Source of the DNA: Paracoccus beibuensis
Lineage (GTDB): Bacteria > Pseudomonadota > Alphaproteobacteria > Rhodobacterales > Rhodobacteraceae
Direction: 5' to 3'
DNA length: 64,000 nt
Assembly: GCF_026162625.1 (NCBI RefSeq)
Contig: NZ_JAOTBD010000010.1
Coordinates: 1-64,000, forward strand
The notes below the pieces were generated by a model, which ran no database searches, was not told the DNA's origin, and worked only from the letters and a program-made list of their open reading frames with translations. Shown here piece by piece: positions 16,088-25,236 of this stretch; position 1 is the stretch's first letter, and every line of letters starts with the position of its first letter. The position numbers and the translations under genes were made by a program.

Positions 16088-17110
16088 CTAGGGCTGGATC
16101 ATTGCCCCCTGCCATTCCGCCAGCAGTCCCGCGCGGCGCAGGCGGTCGTGATAGACCAGAAGCCCTGCGTCCAGCCGGATCGGCCGAAGATGCGGCGACG
16201 GTTCGGGCCCGGTGCCCGGTACCAGGGCCACGCCTGCGCTGGCGGCGAACTGCCGCTGCGCCGCGTCCGACAGCAGATGCGACAGCAGCAGCGTCCCGCC
16301 CTGCGGATTCGGGGCAGTGACCGGGACCAGCGCAGATCGCAGGATCGCGAAGGTGTAGTCTTCGAAGGCCAGTTGCACCAGGTCCGGATCGTCAGGCCGA
16401 AACCGCGCGGCATAGCTGGCCACGACGTTGTAGGCGACGGCGATCCGGCCCGCGCGCAGTTCCTCGATCATGGTGCCCGAACAGCAGAAGAGCCGCGCTT
16501 CCAGGCGGCCCATCACCTCGGCCAGCCGCCAGAACCCGTCCGACACCTGGTCGTCCTGCGCGACCAGGAAATAGCCGACGCCGGAAACCTGCGGGTCGTA
16601 ACTGGCGACCCGACCGCGGAACCGATCGGGATTCTCTCGCAGAAGGGCGATCAGGTCGCGGCGTGTCTGCGGCAAGGGCAGGTCCCCCAGCGCCTGGCGC
16701 GAGGCCAGCGTCACCACCGGTTCCAGCGCGATGCCCCACAGCATGTCGCGCCAGCGGGCCCAGGACGGCAGCATGTCGGCCTCGGGAGAGGCCGCCAGCG
16801 CCAAGCCGTCATTGGCCAGCTTCATCTGCAGGTCCATGGCCGAGCTGATCACAAGGTCGAACCGTCCGCCCTCGTCCCGGATCGCGGCATAGATCTCGGT
16901 CGAGGAGGCCTGCAGGTAGCGCACCCTGCGGTCGGGATGTTCGCTGGCGAAATCCTGCATGACCGGCGCGATTGCGTCGATGTCGGTCGTGGACAGGACA
17001 GCGATCTCGGCACCGCCGGGTGGGCCGAAGAACTGCTCTGCCTCGATCTCCAGCGCGTTGGCCGGGGCGGTTGCGATGATCAGGCCAAGGGTAAGTGCAG
17101 CAAGGCGCAT
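16088..17110 (-). CDS. Periplasmic binding protein (type 2, ABC iron/organic-anion class) linked to a two-component system
   Basis: 340 residues with a signal peptide (MRLAALTLGLIIATAPANAL). The mature part has the two-lobe periplasmic binding pattern: AEIAVLSTTDIDAIAPVM, FDLVISSAMDLQMKL, a hinge near GVGYFLVAQDD, and IEELRAGRIAVAYNVVASYA. No permease or ATPase gene is adjacent. The gene overlaps the sensor kinase gene by 31 bases and is the last gene of the RR-HK-SBP operon, so it may serve as an extracytoplasmic ligand sensor rather than a transporter subunit (inference). Confidence 0.75.
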   Translation of the reverse strand: MRLAALTLGLIIATAPANALEIEAEQFFGPPGGAEIAVLSTTDIDAIAPVMQDFASEHPDRRVRYLQASSTEIYAAIRDEGGRFDLVISSAMDLQMKLANDGLALAASPEADMLPSWARWRDMLWGIALEPVVTLASRQALGDLPLPQTRRDLIALLRENPDRFRGRVASYDPQVSGVGYFLVAQDDQVSDGFWRLAEVMGRLEARLFCCSGTMIEELRAGRIAVAYNVVASYAARFRPDDPDLVQLAFEDYTFAILRSALVPVTAPNPQGGTLLLSHLLSDAAQRQFAASAGVALVPGTGPEPSPHLRPIRLDAGLLVYHDRLRRAGLLAEWQGAMIQP

Positions 17111-18477
17111 GTTCCCCCCGTGGGTCTGTTGAACAGCTTGAAGCGGCCGCGATGGGCCGAGGCGACTTCGGTGACGATGGTCAGCCCCAGGCCCGAGCCG
17201 CCGGTGTCGCCGACATTGCCGCCGCGCCGGAACCGGCCTGCCAGCGCAACCGGGTCGTCCGTCAAGCCGCGCCCGTCGTCAAGGACCGCCAGCACGACTT
17301 CGTCGCCGCTGCGGGTCAGCTCGATCTCGATCAGGCCGTCTGGTGCTGCGTATTTGACCGCGTTGTCGAGGATGTTGCGCAGCGCGATTTCCAGCATCCG
17401 CTCATCGCCTTCAATTGGGCAGGGGATGTCGGTGCCGCTCTCGACCATGCGGATGTCGCGCATGTCGGCCAGCGGGCGGACGGCGCGGATCACGGCCCGC
17501 GCCAGCGCGGCAAGGTCCAGCGACGCGGCAGCGAACTGGTCGGTGCGATAGAGGACCATCGCGTGGTCGAGGATCTGGTTGGCCGAGCGGCTGCTTTCGC
17601 CAATGGCCCGCACCATGCGGCGCAACCGGGTTCGGGTGGCGGGGTCGGTGGTTTCCGACAGCGCCAGTTCAGCCTCGGTCCGGACCAGCGACAGGGGTGT
17701 GCGGATGCGGTGCGCAGCCTCGAAGATGAAGGTCTCGGCCAGTTCCAGCGACGCGCGCAGCCGGGCGATCAGCCCGTTCAGGGCGCGCAGCAGCGGCGCA
17801 AGCTCCTTGGGCGTGTGGTGTCGGACGGGGCGCAGGTCGCGCGGTCCGCGACGCCCGACCACGTCGGCAAGGCTGCGGATCGGCGACAGCACCGCCTGCG
17901 CGGCCAGCAGCGCGACCGGCAGTGTCAGCACCAGGAAGGCCAGCGCCGCCCAAGCCGCGCTGCGGGCCGTGTCGCGCGCGATGGCGGCCTGGCCAAGCCG
18001 GGTCTGACCCAAGCTGACGACCACCTCTTCGGACCGGTTGTCGACCAGCATCTGCCGCGTGACGGCGGCCAGCCGCAGGTCGGCGCCGCGATAGTCGGCG
18101 TTCCAGAAGACCGGCTGCAGGCCGTCGGGCTGACGGGCGGGCTGCGGCAGGTCCTCGTAGCCGGTCAGCATTCGGCCGCCGACCGTAAGGACATAAAAGA
18201 TCCGCTCTTCCCCCATGGCGCCCAGCATCGAGAAGGTGGCGTAGGGCAGGTCCAGCTCCAGCCCTTCGTCGACGCTGCGGATGCCCTCGGCAATGGCGGT
18301 GACGGCAGCGCCCAGAACGGCGTCCTGCGAAGCGCGCGATGCGCGGTCGGCGATCCAACCCACCGTCACGAACAGGCCCACCACCAGCAGTGCCGCCAGC
18401 ACCAGGAACTGCCACACCAGCCGCCGGCGCAACGACACGGTCCGCGACGGGTCCAGCAGCCGCGCCAGCGCGCTCAT
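17080..18477 (-). CDS. TctE-type sensor histidine kinase
   Basis: 465 residues. Membrane segment 1 at about 24-45 (FLVLAALLVVGLFVTVGWIA), a periplasmic domain to about 160, and segment 2 at about 165-185. Then come a HAMP-like linker, the H-box FIFEAAHRIRTPLSLV (phospho-accepting His), N-box LRNILDNAVKYAAP, G1 VLDDGRGL and G2 GGSGLGLTIV. The TctD/TctE family regulates tripartite tricarboxylate transporters; the tctCBA operon is immediately divergent. Its start overlaps the response regulator stop (ATGA). Confidence 0.9.
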   Translation of the reverse strand: MSALARLLDPSRTVSLRRRLVWQFLVLAALLVVGLFVTVGWIADRASRASQDAVLGAAVTAIAEGIRSVDEGLELDLPYATFSMLGAMGEERIFYVLTVGGRMLTGYEDLPQPARQPDGLQPVFWNADYRGADLRLAAVTRQMLVDNRSEEVVVSLGQTRLGQAAIARDTARSAAWAALAFLVLTLPVALLAAQAVLSPIRSLADVVGRRGPRDLRPVRHHTPKELAPLLRALNGLIARLRASLELAETFIFEAAHRIRTPLSLVRTEAELALSETTDPATRTRLRRMVRAIGESSRSANQILDHAMVLYRTDQFAAASLDLAALARAVIRAVRPLADMRDIRMVESGTDIPCPIEGDERMLEIALRNILDNAVKYAAPDGLIEIELTRSGDEVVLAVLDDGRGLTDDPVALAGRFRRGGNVGDTGGSGLGLTIVTEVASAHRGRFKLFNRPTGGTCALLHLPLA

Positions 18478-19139
18478 TCCGGGATCAGCCGATAGCCGAC
18501 GCCGCGGAGCGTCTCCAGCCGCGCGCCAGAGCCATCCAGCTTGCGGCGCAGGCGGCCGACATAGACCTCGATGGCGTTGTCGCTGACCTCCTCGTCAAAG
18601 GAAAACAGCCGGTCGATCAGGTGCGCCTTCGAATAGGCCTGACCGGGCCGCGACAGCAGGATCTCCAGCAGGCGCAGTTCCCGGGCGCGCAACTCGCGGG
18701 TCTCGTCGCCCACGGAGAGGGTGGCTGCCAGCGAATCGAAGACGAAGCCGGCGAAGTGGCGGCGGCTGTCGATGGCGCCGTCTCGGCGGCGCAGGACGGC
18801 CCGGCAGCGGGCCTGCAATTCGGCAAAGTCGAAGGGCTTGGTGATATAATCATCGGCACCCTGGTCCAGCGTGCTGACGCGGTCGCTGACCGATGCGCTG
18901 GCGGTCATCATGATGACCGGCGTGTCCCGCCGCGCCGCCCTTTCGCGGACCAGGAAGTCGCGGCCGTCGCCGTCAGGCAGGGAAATGTCCAGCAGGATCA
19001 GGTCGTAAGGCGCAGTTTCCAGAAAATGCCGCGCATCGGCCAGCGTTGGTGCATGGTCCACGCCATGACCCTCCATCGCCAGCCGCGAGGCGACGGCCCG
19101 GGCCAGCCCCTCGCTGTCCTCGACCAGGAGAAAACGCAT
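18474..19139 (-). CDS. TctD-type response regulator (OmpR family)
   Basis: 221 residues. Receiver domain 1-115 with LILLDISLPDGDG (phospho-acceptor Asp), MMTAS and ADDYITKPF (conserved Lys). The winged-helix domain starts near 125 with LRARELRLLEILLSRPG and ends with IEVYVGRLRRKLDG and RGVGYRLIPE. First gene of the RR-HK-SBP operon and divergent from tctC across 106 bases. It probably activates the tct operon when the carboxylate is present. Confidence 0.92.
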   Translation of the reverse strand: MRFLLVEDSEGLARAVASRLAMEGHGVDHAPTLADARHFLETAPYDLILLDISLPDGDGRDFLVRERAARRDTPVIMMTASASVSDRVSTLDQGADDYITKPFDFAELQARCRAVLRRRDGAIDSRRHFAGFVFDSLAATLSVGDETRELRARELRLLEILLSRPGQAYSKAHLIDRLFSFDEEVSDNAIEVYVGRLRRKLDGSGARLETLRGVGYRLIPE

Positions 19140-19161
19140 CCGCTCAACTTTTCAGCATCTG

Positions 19162-19177
19162 TGACAGGTTGGTGTCA
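19162..19177. promoter_or_regulatory. Inverted repeat in the tctD/tctC divergent promoter
   Basis: TGACA-N6-TGTCA, a perfect 5-bp dyad, in the only intergenic gap between the regulator operon and the transporter operon. It is a candidate site for the response regulator, although OmpR-type regulators often prefer direct repeats. Confidence 0.4.
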
Positions 19178-19245
19178 GCTTTTCATCAAAGCTTGTGAGC
19201 CGCAAGCCCGCCGCCTTTCGTGCGGGCCATGTCTGGGAGGACAGC

Positions 19246-20205
19246 ATGAAACAATGGACCCGTGCGGCCGCTGCCGCGCTGTTGATGACCGTCGCCGTTC
19301 CCGCCACCGCTGCCGAGTGTATCGCGCCGGCCAACCCGGGCGGCGGCTGGGACTTCACCTGCCGCCAGATCGGCCGGATCATGACCGAACTGGGGCTGGT
19401 GCCGAACATGGTGCAGGTCACGAACCTTGCCGGCGCCGGCGGCGGCGTCGCCTATACGCAGGTCGTCAGCAACCGCAGCGAGGACCCCGAGGTGTTCGTC
19501 GCGGCCTCGTCCTCGACAACCACACGGCTGGCGCAGAACGCCTTTGCGGGCGCGACGGCGGACGAGGTGCGGTGGGTCGGCTCGATCGGCGGCGATCCCG
19601 GCGTCATCGTCGTGGCGCAGGACAGCCCGTACCAGAACCTGACCGACCTGGTCGAGGCGGTGAAGGCCGATCCGTCCAGCGTGGCATTTGCCGGCGGATC
19701 TGCCGTGGGCGGCTTCGATCACCTGAAGGTGCTGCGGATGCTGGACGCCTCCGGGTTCGAGGACCTGCGCCAGGTCAAGTATATCGGCCTCGACGGCGGC
19801 GCGGACGCGATCACGCAGACGGTCGGCGGCTTTGCCCAGGCCATGACCGGAGATCTTTCCGAGATCACCGGCTTCATCAAGTCGGGCGACGTGCGCCCCA
19901 TTGCCGTCCTGTCGGAAGAGCGTGCCGAAGGTTTCGAGGACGTGCCGACTGCCAAGGAACAGGGTATCGACACCGTGTCGATGAACTGGCGCGGCATCTA
20001 TGTCCCCAAGGACATCAGCGACGAGCGTTACCAGGAATGGGTCGACATGCTGCAGCAGGTCGGCGAATCTGAGGAATGGCAGCAGGTCATGACCGAGAAC
20101 GGGCTCGAACCCTATTCCGTCTTCGGCGAGGATTTCCAGACCTTCGTCAACGAAGACATCGCCGAGACGCAGGAAATCTCGCGCGAGATCGGCCTGATCC
20201 AATGA
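19246..20205 (+). CDS. tctC: Tripartite tricarboxylate transporter substrate-binding protein (TctC)
   Basis: 319 residues with signal peptide KQWTRAAAAALLMTVAVPAT. Family features: ANPGGGWDFTCRQIGRIM (carboxylate-binding PGGG-D/W loop), NLAGAGGGVAYTQV, FAGGSAVGGFDHLKV and NWRGIYVPKDI. It binds a di- or tricarboxylate in the periplasm and delivers it to TctAB. The start at 19246 has GGAGG 5 bases upstream. Stop and tctB start overlap (ATGA). Confidence 0.93.
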   Translation: MKQWTRAAAAALLMTVAVPATAAECIAPANPGGGWDFTCRQIGRIMTELGLVPNMVQVTNLAGAGGGVAYTQVVSNRSEDPEVFVAASSSTTTRLAQNAFAGATADEVRWVGSIGGDPGVIVVAQDSPYQNLTDLVEAVKADPSSVAFAGGSAVGGFDHLKVLRMLDASGFEDLRQVKYIGLDGGADAITQTVGGFAQAMTGDLSEITGFIKSGDVRPIAVLSEERAEGFEDVPTAKEQGIDTVSMNWRGIYVPKDISDERYQEWVDMLQQVGESEEWQQVMTENGLEPYSVFGEDFQTFVNEDIAETQEISREIGLIQ

Positions 20206-20645
20206 TCAAGGGCGACCGCATCTTCGGCGCGTTCATGCTGGTGGTGGCGCTGGGGTATATCCTCAGCGCTCGCGGCATCGAGACGAGCTTCATGTCCGAT
20301 CCGGTCGGCCCGCGGGTCTTCCCTTACATGGTCGCGGGCGTCGTGATCCTGTGTTCGCTGGTGATGATCCTGCGGCCGGACCCGGACGAGGAATGGCCCG
20401 CCGGCCCCATGCTGCTTCAGTTGGGCATCGCGCTGGTGGCGCTGGCCGCCTATGCCGAGGCGATCACGCCCCTGGGCTTCCTGATCCCCACCGCGGTCGT
20501 GTCCGGCATCCTCAGCTGGCAGATCGGCGGCAACCCCGGCCGGTCGGTCGTGGCGGGGCTGGGGCTGGCGGTCGGCCTGTTCGTCCTCTTCCGCGTGATC
20601 CTGGGACTGGGCCTGCGCGGCCTTCCCGCAGGCTGGGGGTTCTGA
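20202..20645 (+). CDS. tctB: Tripartite tricarboxylate transporter small membrane subunit (TctB)
   Basis: 147 residues with four predicted membrane segments, including IFGAFMLVVALGYILSA, the one near FPYMVAGVVILCSLVMIL and the glycine-rich last one (GLGLAVGLFVLFRVILG). TctB is the poorly conserved small subunit of the secondary uptake system, between TctC and TctA. Translationally coupled to tctC. Confidence 0.9.
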   Translation: MIKGDRIFGAFMLVVALGYILSARGIETSFMSDPVGPRVFPYMVAGVVILCSLVMILRPDPDEEWPAGPMLLQLGIALVALAAYAEAITPLGFLIPTAVVSGILSWQIGGNPGRSVVAGLGLAVGLFVLFRVILGLGLRGLPAGWGF

Positions 20646-20649
20646 ACCG

Positions 20650-22176
20650 ATGGAAACGCTTTCCAACCTGGCGATGGGCTTTTCCACGGCCCTGACATTC
20701 TACACGCTGATCCTGGCGATCATCGGCTGCTTCGTCGGCACGATCATCGGCGCGCTGCCGGGTCTTGGGCCGTCGAACGGTGTGGCGCTGCTGATCCCGA
20801 TCTCGTTCTCGATGGGGCTTGATGCAATCTCGGCGCTGGTCCTGCTGACCTCGGTCTATTACGGGGCCATGTACGGCGGCCGGATCAGTTCGATCCTGCT
20901 GAACATCCCCGGCGACGAGCCTGCGATGATGACCACGCTGGACGGTTATCCCATGGCGCGCCAGGGCAAGGCGGCCGAGGCGCTGGTCGTGTCTGGCGTC
21001 GCGTCCTTCGTGGGCGCGCTGCTGGCGACCATCGGCCTGATGATCTTTGCGCCCTACCTGGCGCGCGTGGCCTACCAGTTCGGCCCCGCGGAATACTTCG
21101 CGCTCTATATGCTGGCCTTCTGCACGCTTGGCGGGATCGGGTCGTCGAACCAGGCCAAGGCGGCGATGGCCGCGGCGATCGGCCTTGGCATCGCGATGAT
21201 CGGCCTGGACAAGACCACCGGCATGCCGCGCTTCACCTTCGGTGAACTGCACCTGATGGACGGGGTCGACTTCCTGGTCGCCATCGTCGGCCTGTTCGCC
21301 GTGGCCGAGGTGTTCTTCTTCATCGAGAGCCACGGCAAGGACAGCGCCATCGGCGTCAAGCTAGGCAAGATCCTGGTGCCGTGGAAGATGCTGCGCCAAA
21401 CCACCGGCGCGATGCTGCGCGGCACGGGCATCGGTTTCGTCGCTGGCGTTCTGCCGGGGGCAGGGGCCTCTCTGGGGTCGTTCCTGGCCTATATGGGCGA
21501 AAAATCCATCGCCAAGGACAAGTCGACCTTCGGCAAGGGCAACCCCAAGGGCGTCGCCGCCCCCGAGGCAGGCAACAACGCCGCCGCCGGTGGCGCGCTG
21601 GTGCCGATGCTGACGCTGGGCGTGCCGGGGTCGGGCACCACGGCCGTCCTTCTGGCGCTGCTGCTGACGCTGAACATCACGCCGGGCCCGCTTCTGTTCG
21701 CCGAGCGCCCCGAGGTCGTGTGGTCGCTGATCGCCTCGCTGCTGGTCGCCAACGTCGTCCTGCTGCTAATGAACGTGCCGATGGTCAAGATCTTCGTGAA
21801 GATCCTGTCCGTTCCGGCCTGGGTGCTGCTGCCCGGCGTCACGATGATCGCCTTCGTGGGCATCTATTCGCTGACCGGGTCCAGCTTCGACATGCTGATG
21901 ATGGTGGGCTTCGGGGTCCTGGGATACGTGATGCGCAAGCTGAACATCCCCACCGTTCCCGTGATCCTGGGCATCCTTCTGGGCAACGCGATGGAGGACA
22001 ACCTGCGCCGCGCCATGGTGCTGTCGAACGGCGACTTCTGGTACCTGCTGTCCTCGCCCATCGCGGTGGGGTTGTGGATCGCCGCGATCCTTGGTTTTGT
22101 CGCGCCGATCTTCCTGCGCCGGCTGCTGAAGAAACCGCCGGTGCCCACGCACGATCCCAGCTTGAACGAGGATTGA
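20650..22176 (+). CDS. tctA: Tripartite tricarboxylate transporter large membrane subunit (TctA)
   Basis: 508 residues, about 11-12 membrane segments. Signatures: IIGALPGLGPSNGVALLIPI and GVLPGAGASLGSFLAY (the duplicated PGxG motifs of the TctA family), YGGRISSILLNIPGDEPAMM, and GNNAAAGGALVPMLTLGVPG. It is the ion-coupled permease. One base separates its stop from the next gene, so substrate uptake and the AtuA-family protein are co-expressed. Confidence 0.95.
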   Translation: METLSNLAMGFSTALTFYTLILAIIGCFVGTIIGALPGLGPSNGVALLIPISFSMGLDAISALVLLTSVYYGAMYGGRISSILLNIPGDEPAMMTTLDGYPMARQGKAAEALVVSGVASFVGALLATIGLMIFAPYLARVAYQFGPAEYFALYMLAFCTLGGIGSSNQAKAAMAAAIGLGIAMIGLDKTTGMPRFTFGELHLMDGVDFLVAIVGLFAVAEVFFFIESHGKDSAIGVKLGKILVPWKMLRQTTGAMLRGTGIGFVAGVLPGAGASLGSFLAYMGEKSIAKDKSTFGKGNPKGVAAPEAGNNAAAGGALVPMLTLGVPGSGTTAVLLALLLTLNITPGPLLFAERPEVVWSLIASLLVANVVLLLMNVPMVKIFVKILSVPAWVLLPGVTMIAFVGIYSLTGSSFDMLMMVGFGVLGYVMRKLNIPTVPVILGILLGNAMEDNLRRAMVLSNGDFWYLLSSPIAVGLWIAAILGFVAPIFLRRLLKKPPVPTHDPSLNED

Positions 22177-22177
22177 G

Positions 22178-23539
22178 ATGACGACACGCGTTCTGGTGCC
22201 TTCGGGCGTCCTTGGGCTTGGCTTCGACCGCAAGGCGCTGGCGCGCGGCGTCGCGATGTCCCCCGACATCATCTGCATCGACGGAGGGTCCACGGACAGT
22301 GGACCCTTCAGCCTCGGTGCGGGACAGTCTAAATATTCCCGCGCCGCAACGAAATCCGAATGGCGCGCCCTGATGCAGGCGCGTGCCGAGGCGGGGGTTC
22401 CCCTGGTCATCGGCACCGCCGGGACCTGCGGGACCGACAGCACGGTCGACTGGATGTACGACGTCACGGTCGAACTGGCGCGCGAACTGGGGCAGGACCT
22501 TCGCATCGCACGGCTCTATTCCAGCCAGCCGGTGACGCGCGTGGCCGAGGCGCTGGCCTCCGGCCGCGTCACGCCGCTGCCGCCCGCGCCCGAGATCCGG
22601 CTGGACGACCTGACCAACATCGTGGCCCTGGCCGGGGCGGAACAGATCCAGGCCGCGCTGGCCACCGGCGCCGACATCGTGATTGCCGGTCGCACCACCG
22701 ACACGGCCACCATCGCGGCTCTGCCCCTGTCGCGCGGCGACGCGGCGGGCGGCGTGTGGCACGGCGCCAAGATCGGGGAATGCGGGGCGCTGTGTTCCAC
22801 GAACCCGACCTCGGGCGTGATCATGGTCGACTTCGACGACACCGGCTTCACGGTCGAGCCCTTGGCCGAGGGCGCGCGCTGCACGCCCCATTCGGTCAGC
22901 GCCCACATGCTCTATGAAAACTCGGACCCGTTCCGCCTGTATGAGCCGGGCGGCTACCTGGACGTGACGGGCGCGCGCTATACGGCGCTGGACGACCGCC
23001 GCGTGCGGGTCGAGGGGTCGGCCTGGGTGCCCGGTCCCTATACCGTCAAGCTGGAGGGGGCGCGCATCGCCGGCTATCAGACGACCATCCTGGCGATCCT
23101 GCGCAACGCGCACTACGCACGGAACGCTCAAGCCTGGGTGGATCGCCTGACCAGCTTCCTGCAGTCCGAGATCCTGACCCGGATGGAGCTTGCGCCAGAA
23201 GATTACGGGCTGGAATTCCGGCTGATCGGCGTGAACGGCGCGCTTGGCGTGCTGGAGACCCGAAGCGGCGACCCGGTCGAGGTCGGCGTGCTGGGCATCA
23301 TCACCGCGAAAACCCAGGCCGAGGCCGCCGAGATCGGCAAGCTGATCAATCCCTTCGTCCTGCACTATCCGCTGACCGACGACGAGGAACTGCCGACCTT
23401 CGCCTTCCCCTATTCCCCCGCCACCACCGACCGCGGCGCGCTGTACGAATTCGCGCTGAACCACGTGATGGCGCTGGACGACCCGATGTCCGCCTTCCGC
23501 ATCGAGACCACCCACATCCGCAGCGAGGTGCCCGCATGA
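22178..23539 (+). CDS. AtuA-family protein (acyclic terpene utilization / DUF1446)
   Basis: 453 residues. DIICIDGGSTDSGPFSLGAG, VIGTAGTCGTD, VIAGRTTDTATIAALPL and GECGALCSTNPTSGVIMV are typical of the DUF1446 half of AtuA. AtuA is needed for citronellol/geranyl catabolism in Pseudomonas, but its chemistry is unknown. Here it follows tctA directly and overlaps a DUF4387 gene. The rest of a terpene pathway (atuB-H) is absent, so a role in metabolism of the carboxylate brought in by TctABC is more plausible. Confidence 0.8.
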   Translation: MTTRVLVPSGVLGLGFDRKALARGVAMSPDIICIDGGSTDSGPFSLGAGQSKYSRAATKSEWRALMQARAEAGVPLVIGTAGTCGTDSTVDWMYDVTVELARELGQDLRIARLYSSQPVTRVAEALASGRVTPLPPAPEIRLDDLTNIVALAGAEQIQAALATGADIVIAGRTTDTATIAALPLSRGDAAGGVWHGAKIGECGALCSTNPTSGVIMVDFDDTGFTVEPLAEGARCTPHSVSAHMLYENSDPFRLYEPGGYLDVTGARYTALDDRRVRVEGSAWVPGPYTVKLEGARIAGYQTTILAILRNAHYARNAQAWVDRLTSFLQSEILTRMELAPEDYGLEFRLIGVNGALGVLETRSGDPVEVGVLGIITAKTQAEAAEIGKLINPFVLHYPLTDDEELPTFAFPYSPATTDRGALYEFALNHVMALDDPMSAFRIETTHIRSEVPA

Positions 23540-23835
23540 CCATTGGCGATCTTGTCCTGAAGGTACGGTCGAAGAACGCGGGGCCGTTCTGGGTAACCAT
23601 CGACGTCTTCTGCGACCGTCCGGACGTGTTCCAACGGCTGTCGCAGGGGCTGGCGACGGAACGCGTGGCCGTGCTTTTCCAGGTCGCGCCGGACCAGCTG
23701 AAGCGCTTCGACATCGCGGATCTGCGGGTGATCAAGTTCAGCCTGCCGCGTCCGGTGGTGCAGGGCTCGGCCGCCGATCGTGACATGCACGGGGCGCAAT
23801 ACGCGGCATTGCTGGAAGAACTAACGATTGACTAA
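23536..23835 (+). CDS. DUF4387 domain protein, AtuA partner
   Basis: 99 residues. GDLVLKVRSKNAGPFWVTID and FSLPRPVVQGSAADRDMHGA are characteristic of DUF4387, a small domain that also occurs fused to the C-terminus of AtuA-like proteins. Overlap of 4 bases with the AtuA-family gene implies a two-subunit enzyme. Function unknown. Confidence 0.8.
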   Translation: MTIGDLVLKVRSKNAGPFWVTIDVFCDRPDVFQRLSQGLATERVAVLFQVAPDQLKRFDIADLRVIKFSLPRPVVQGSAADRDMHGAQYAALLEELTID

Positions 23836-24847
23836 GGCACGGCTGACGACCTTCGGCACCGCCCTTGTCGGAGCGGTGATCTTCCTGTGGCTGGGCCTGC
23901 CATTGCCCTGGCTTCTGGGGCCGATGCTGGCCTGCCTGACCATCGCGCTCGGGGGCGCGCGCATGCAGGGGGCCGGGCAGTTCGGTGTCTTCATGCGCAC
24001 CTTCCTTGGCGTCGCCGTGGGCGCGTCGATCACGCCCGGCGTGCTGGCGGGTCTGCCCGACATTGCCGCGTCGCTGGCCATCGTCCCGGTCTTCATCGGC
24101 GTCATCGCGTTGATCGGCTATCCGCTGTTCCGCCGCGTCTTCGGCTTCGACCACCCGACGGCCTGGTACGCGGCAATGCCCGGCGGCCTTCAGGACATGC
24201 TGGTCTTCGGAGAGGAAGCCGGCGGCGACATCCGCGCGCTGTCGCTGATCCACGCCACGCGCATCCTGGTCATCGTGACCGTGGCGCCGCTGATCATGAC
24301 GCTTTACTGGCAGGTGGACCTGTCGCAGCCGCCCGGCGCGCCGCTGACCTCGATCGCCTGGTCGCAGATTGCGCTGATGGTCGCGGCGGGGTTCCTGGGC
24401 TGGAAGATCGGTGAACGCGTCGGTCTCTTCGGCGCCTCGATCCTCGGGCCGATGATCCTGACTGCCGCCTTGTCGTTGGCTGGCATCGTCCAGACGCGCC
24501 CCCCGGCCGAGATCATCCAGGCCGCGCAGTTCTTTATCGGCATCGCGGTTGGCGCGAAATATGCGGGCATCACCGCGCGAGAGCTGCGGATCGACGTGAC
24601 GGCGGGCGTTGTCTATTCGGTGATCCTGGCGGTCATCAGCCTCATCTTCCTCGAGCTGATCTACATGCTTGGCCTCGCACCCGCGCTCGACGCCTTTCTG
24701 GCGTTTCTTCCGGGGGGCCAGGCCGAGATGGTCGTCATCGCCATCATCGCCGGAGCCGACCTGGCCTATGTCGTCAGCCACCACATCCTGCGGATCGTGA
24801 TCGTGATTGTCCTGGCGCCTATCGTCTCGCGACTGATTGGGCGGTAG
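23828..24847 (+). CDS. AbrB-type membrane protein (putative transporter)
   Basis: 339 residues, around ten membrane segments arranged as two similar halves: LPWLLGPMLACLTIALGGAR / VGASITPGVLAGLPD in the first, GLFGASILGPMILTAAL / VGAKYAGITARELR in the second. YAAMPGGLQDMLVFGEE and LPGGQAEMVVIAIIAGAD are duplicate PGG motifs. This is the PF05145 family often labelled ammonia monooxygenase-like. Starts 8 bases inside the DUF4387 gene. Being last in a carboxylate-uptake operon suggests export or exchange of a related compound. Confidence 0.8.
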   Translation: MTKARLTTFGTALVGAVIFLWLGLPLPWLLGPMLACLTIALGGARMQGAGQFGVFMRTFLGVAVGASITPGVLAGLPDIAASLAIVPVFIGVIALIGYPLFRRVFGFDHPTAWYAAMPGGLQDMLVFGEEAGGDIRALSLIHATRILVIVTVAPLIMTLYWQVDLSQPPGAPLTSIAWSQIALMVAAGFLGWKIGERVGLFGASILGPMILTAALSLAGIVQTRPPAEIIQAAQFFIGIAVGAKYAGITARELRIDVTAGVVYSVILAVISLIFLELIYMLGLAPALDAFLAFLPGGQAEMVVIAIIAGADLAYVVSHHILRIVIVIVLAPIVSRLIGR

Positions 24848-25035
24848 GGGATATCCAGGAAGCGAAACCGCACGCCCCCGGGCATGCACCTGCGCTGACC
24901 GCCCCGCCGCGCCGATCAAGCTTCGTTTTCAACGGTTCCTCATCGGCAAAGTCCCGGCAACGTTTTCACGGAACCCACTGTTTCCAGACTTTGACAAGCC
25001 ATGCCTCAGGTGGCAGCACGCATCCGTGCGGTATC

Positions 25036-25075
25036 GAACCAGCGCCCCACGGGTCGCTGGTTCTTTCCGTTTTGG
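25036..25075 (+). terminator. Rho-independent terminator-like hairpin after the tct operon
   Basis: GAACCAGCG and CGCTGGTTC form a perfect 9-bp stem with a 10-base loop, followed by TTTCCGTTTT. It lies about 190 bases after the last gene of the operon, so the mRNA would have a long 3' tail. Confidence 0.7.
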
Positions 25076-25236
25076 AAACCAACGCGGAGGCTGCGCAGTC
25101 TCGCAGACAGATCAGAGGCCACACAGCTTCTGAAACGGGATGAGCGCCATCGCGAAGCTTGATCTGGATGCGCGGCGCGTGCAGGTTGCGGCTGAACGTA
25201 GACGGATCAGCGCCACCGCTCGTCCTTCTTCTTACC

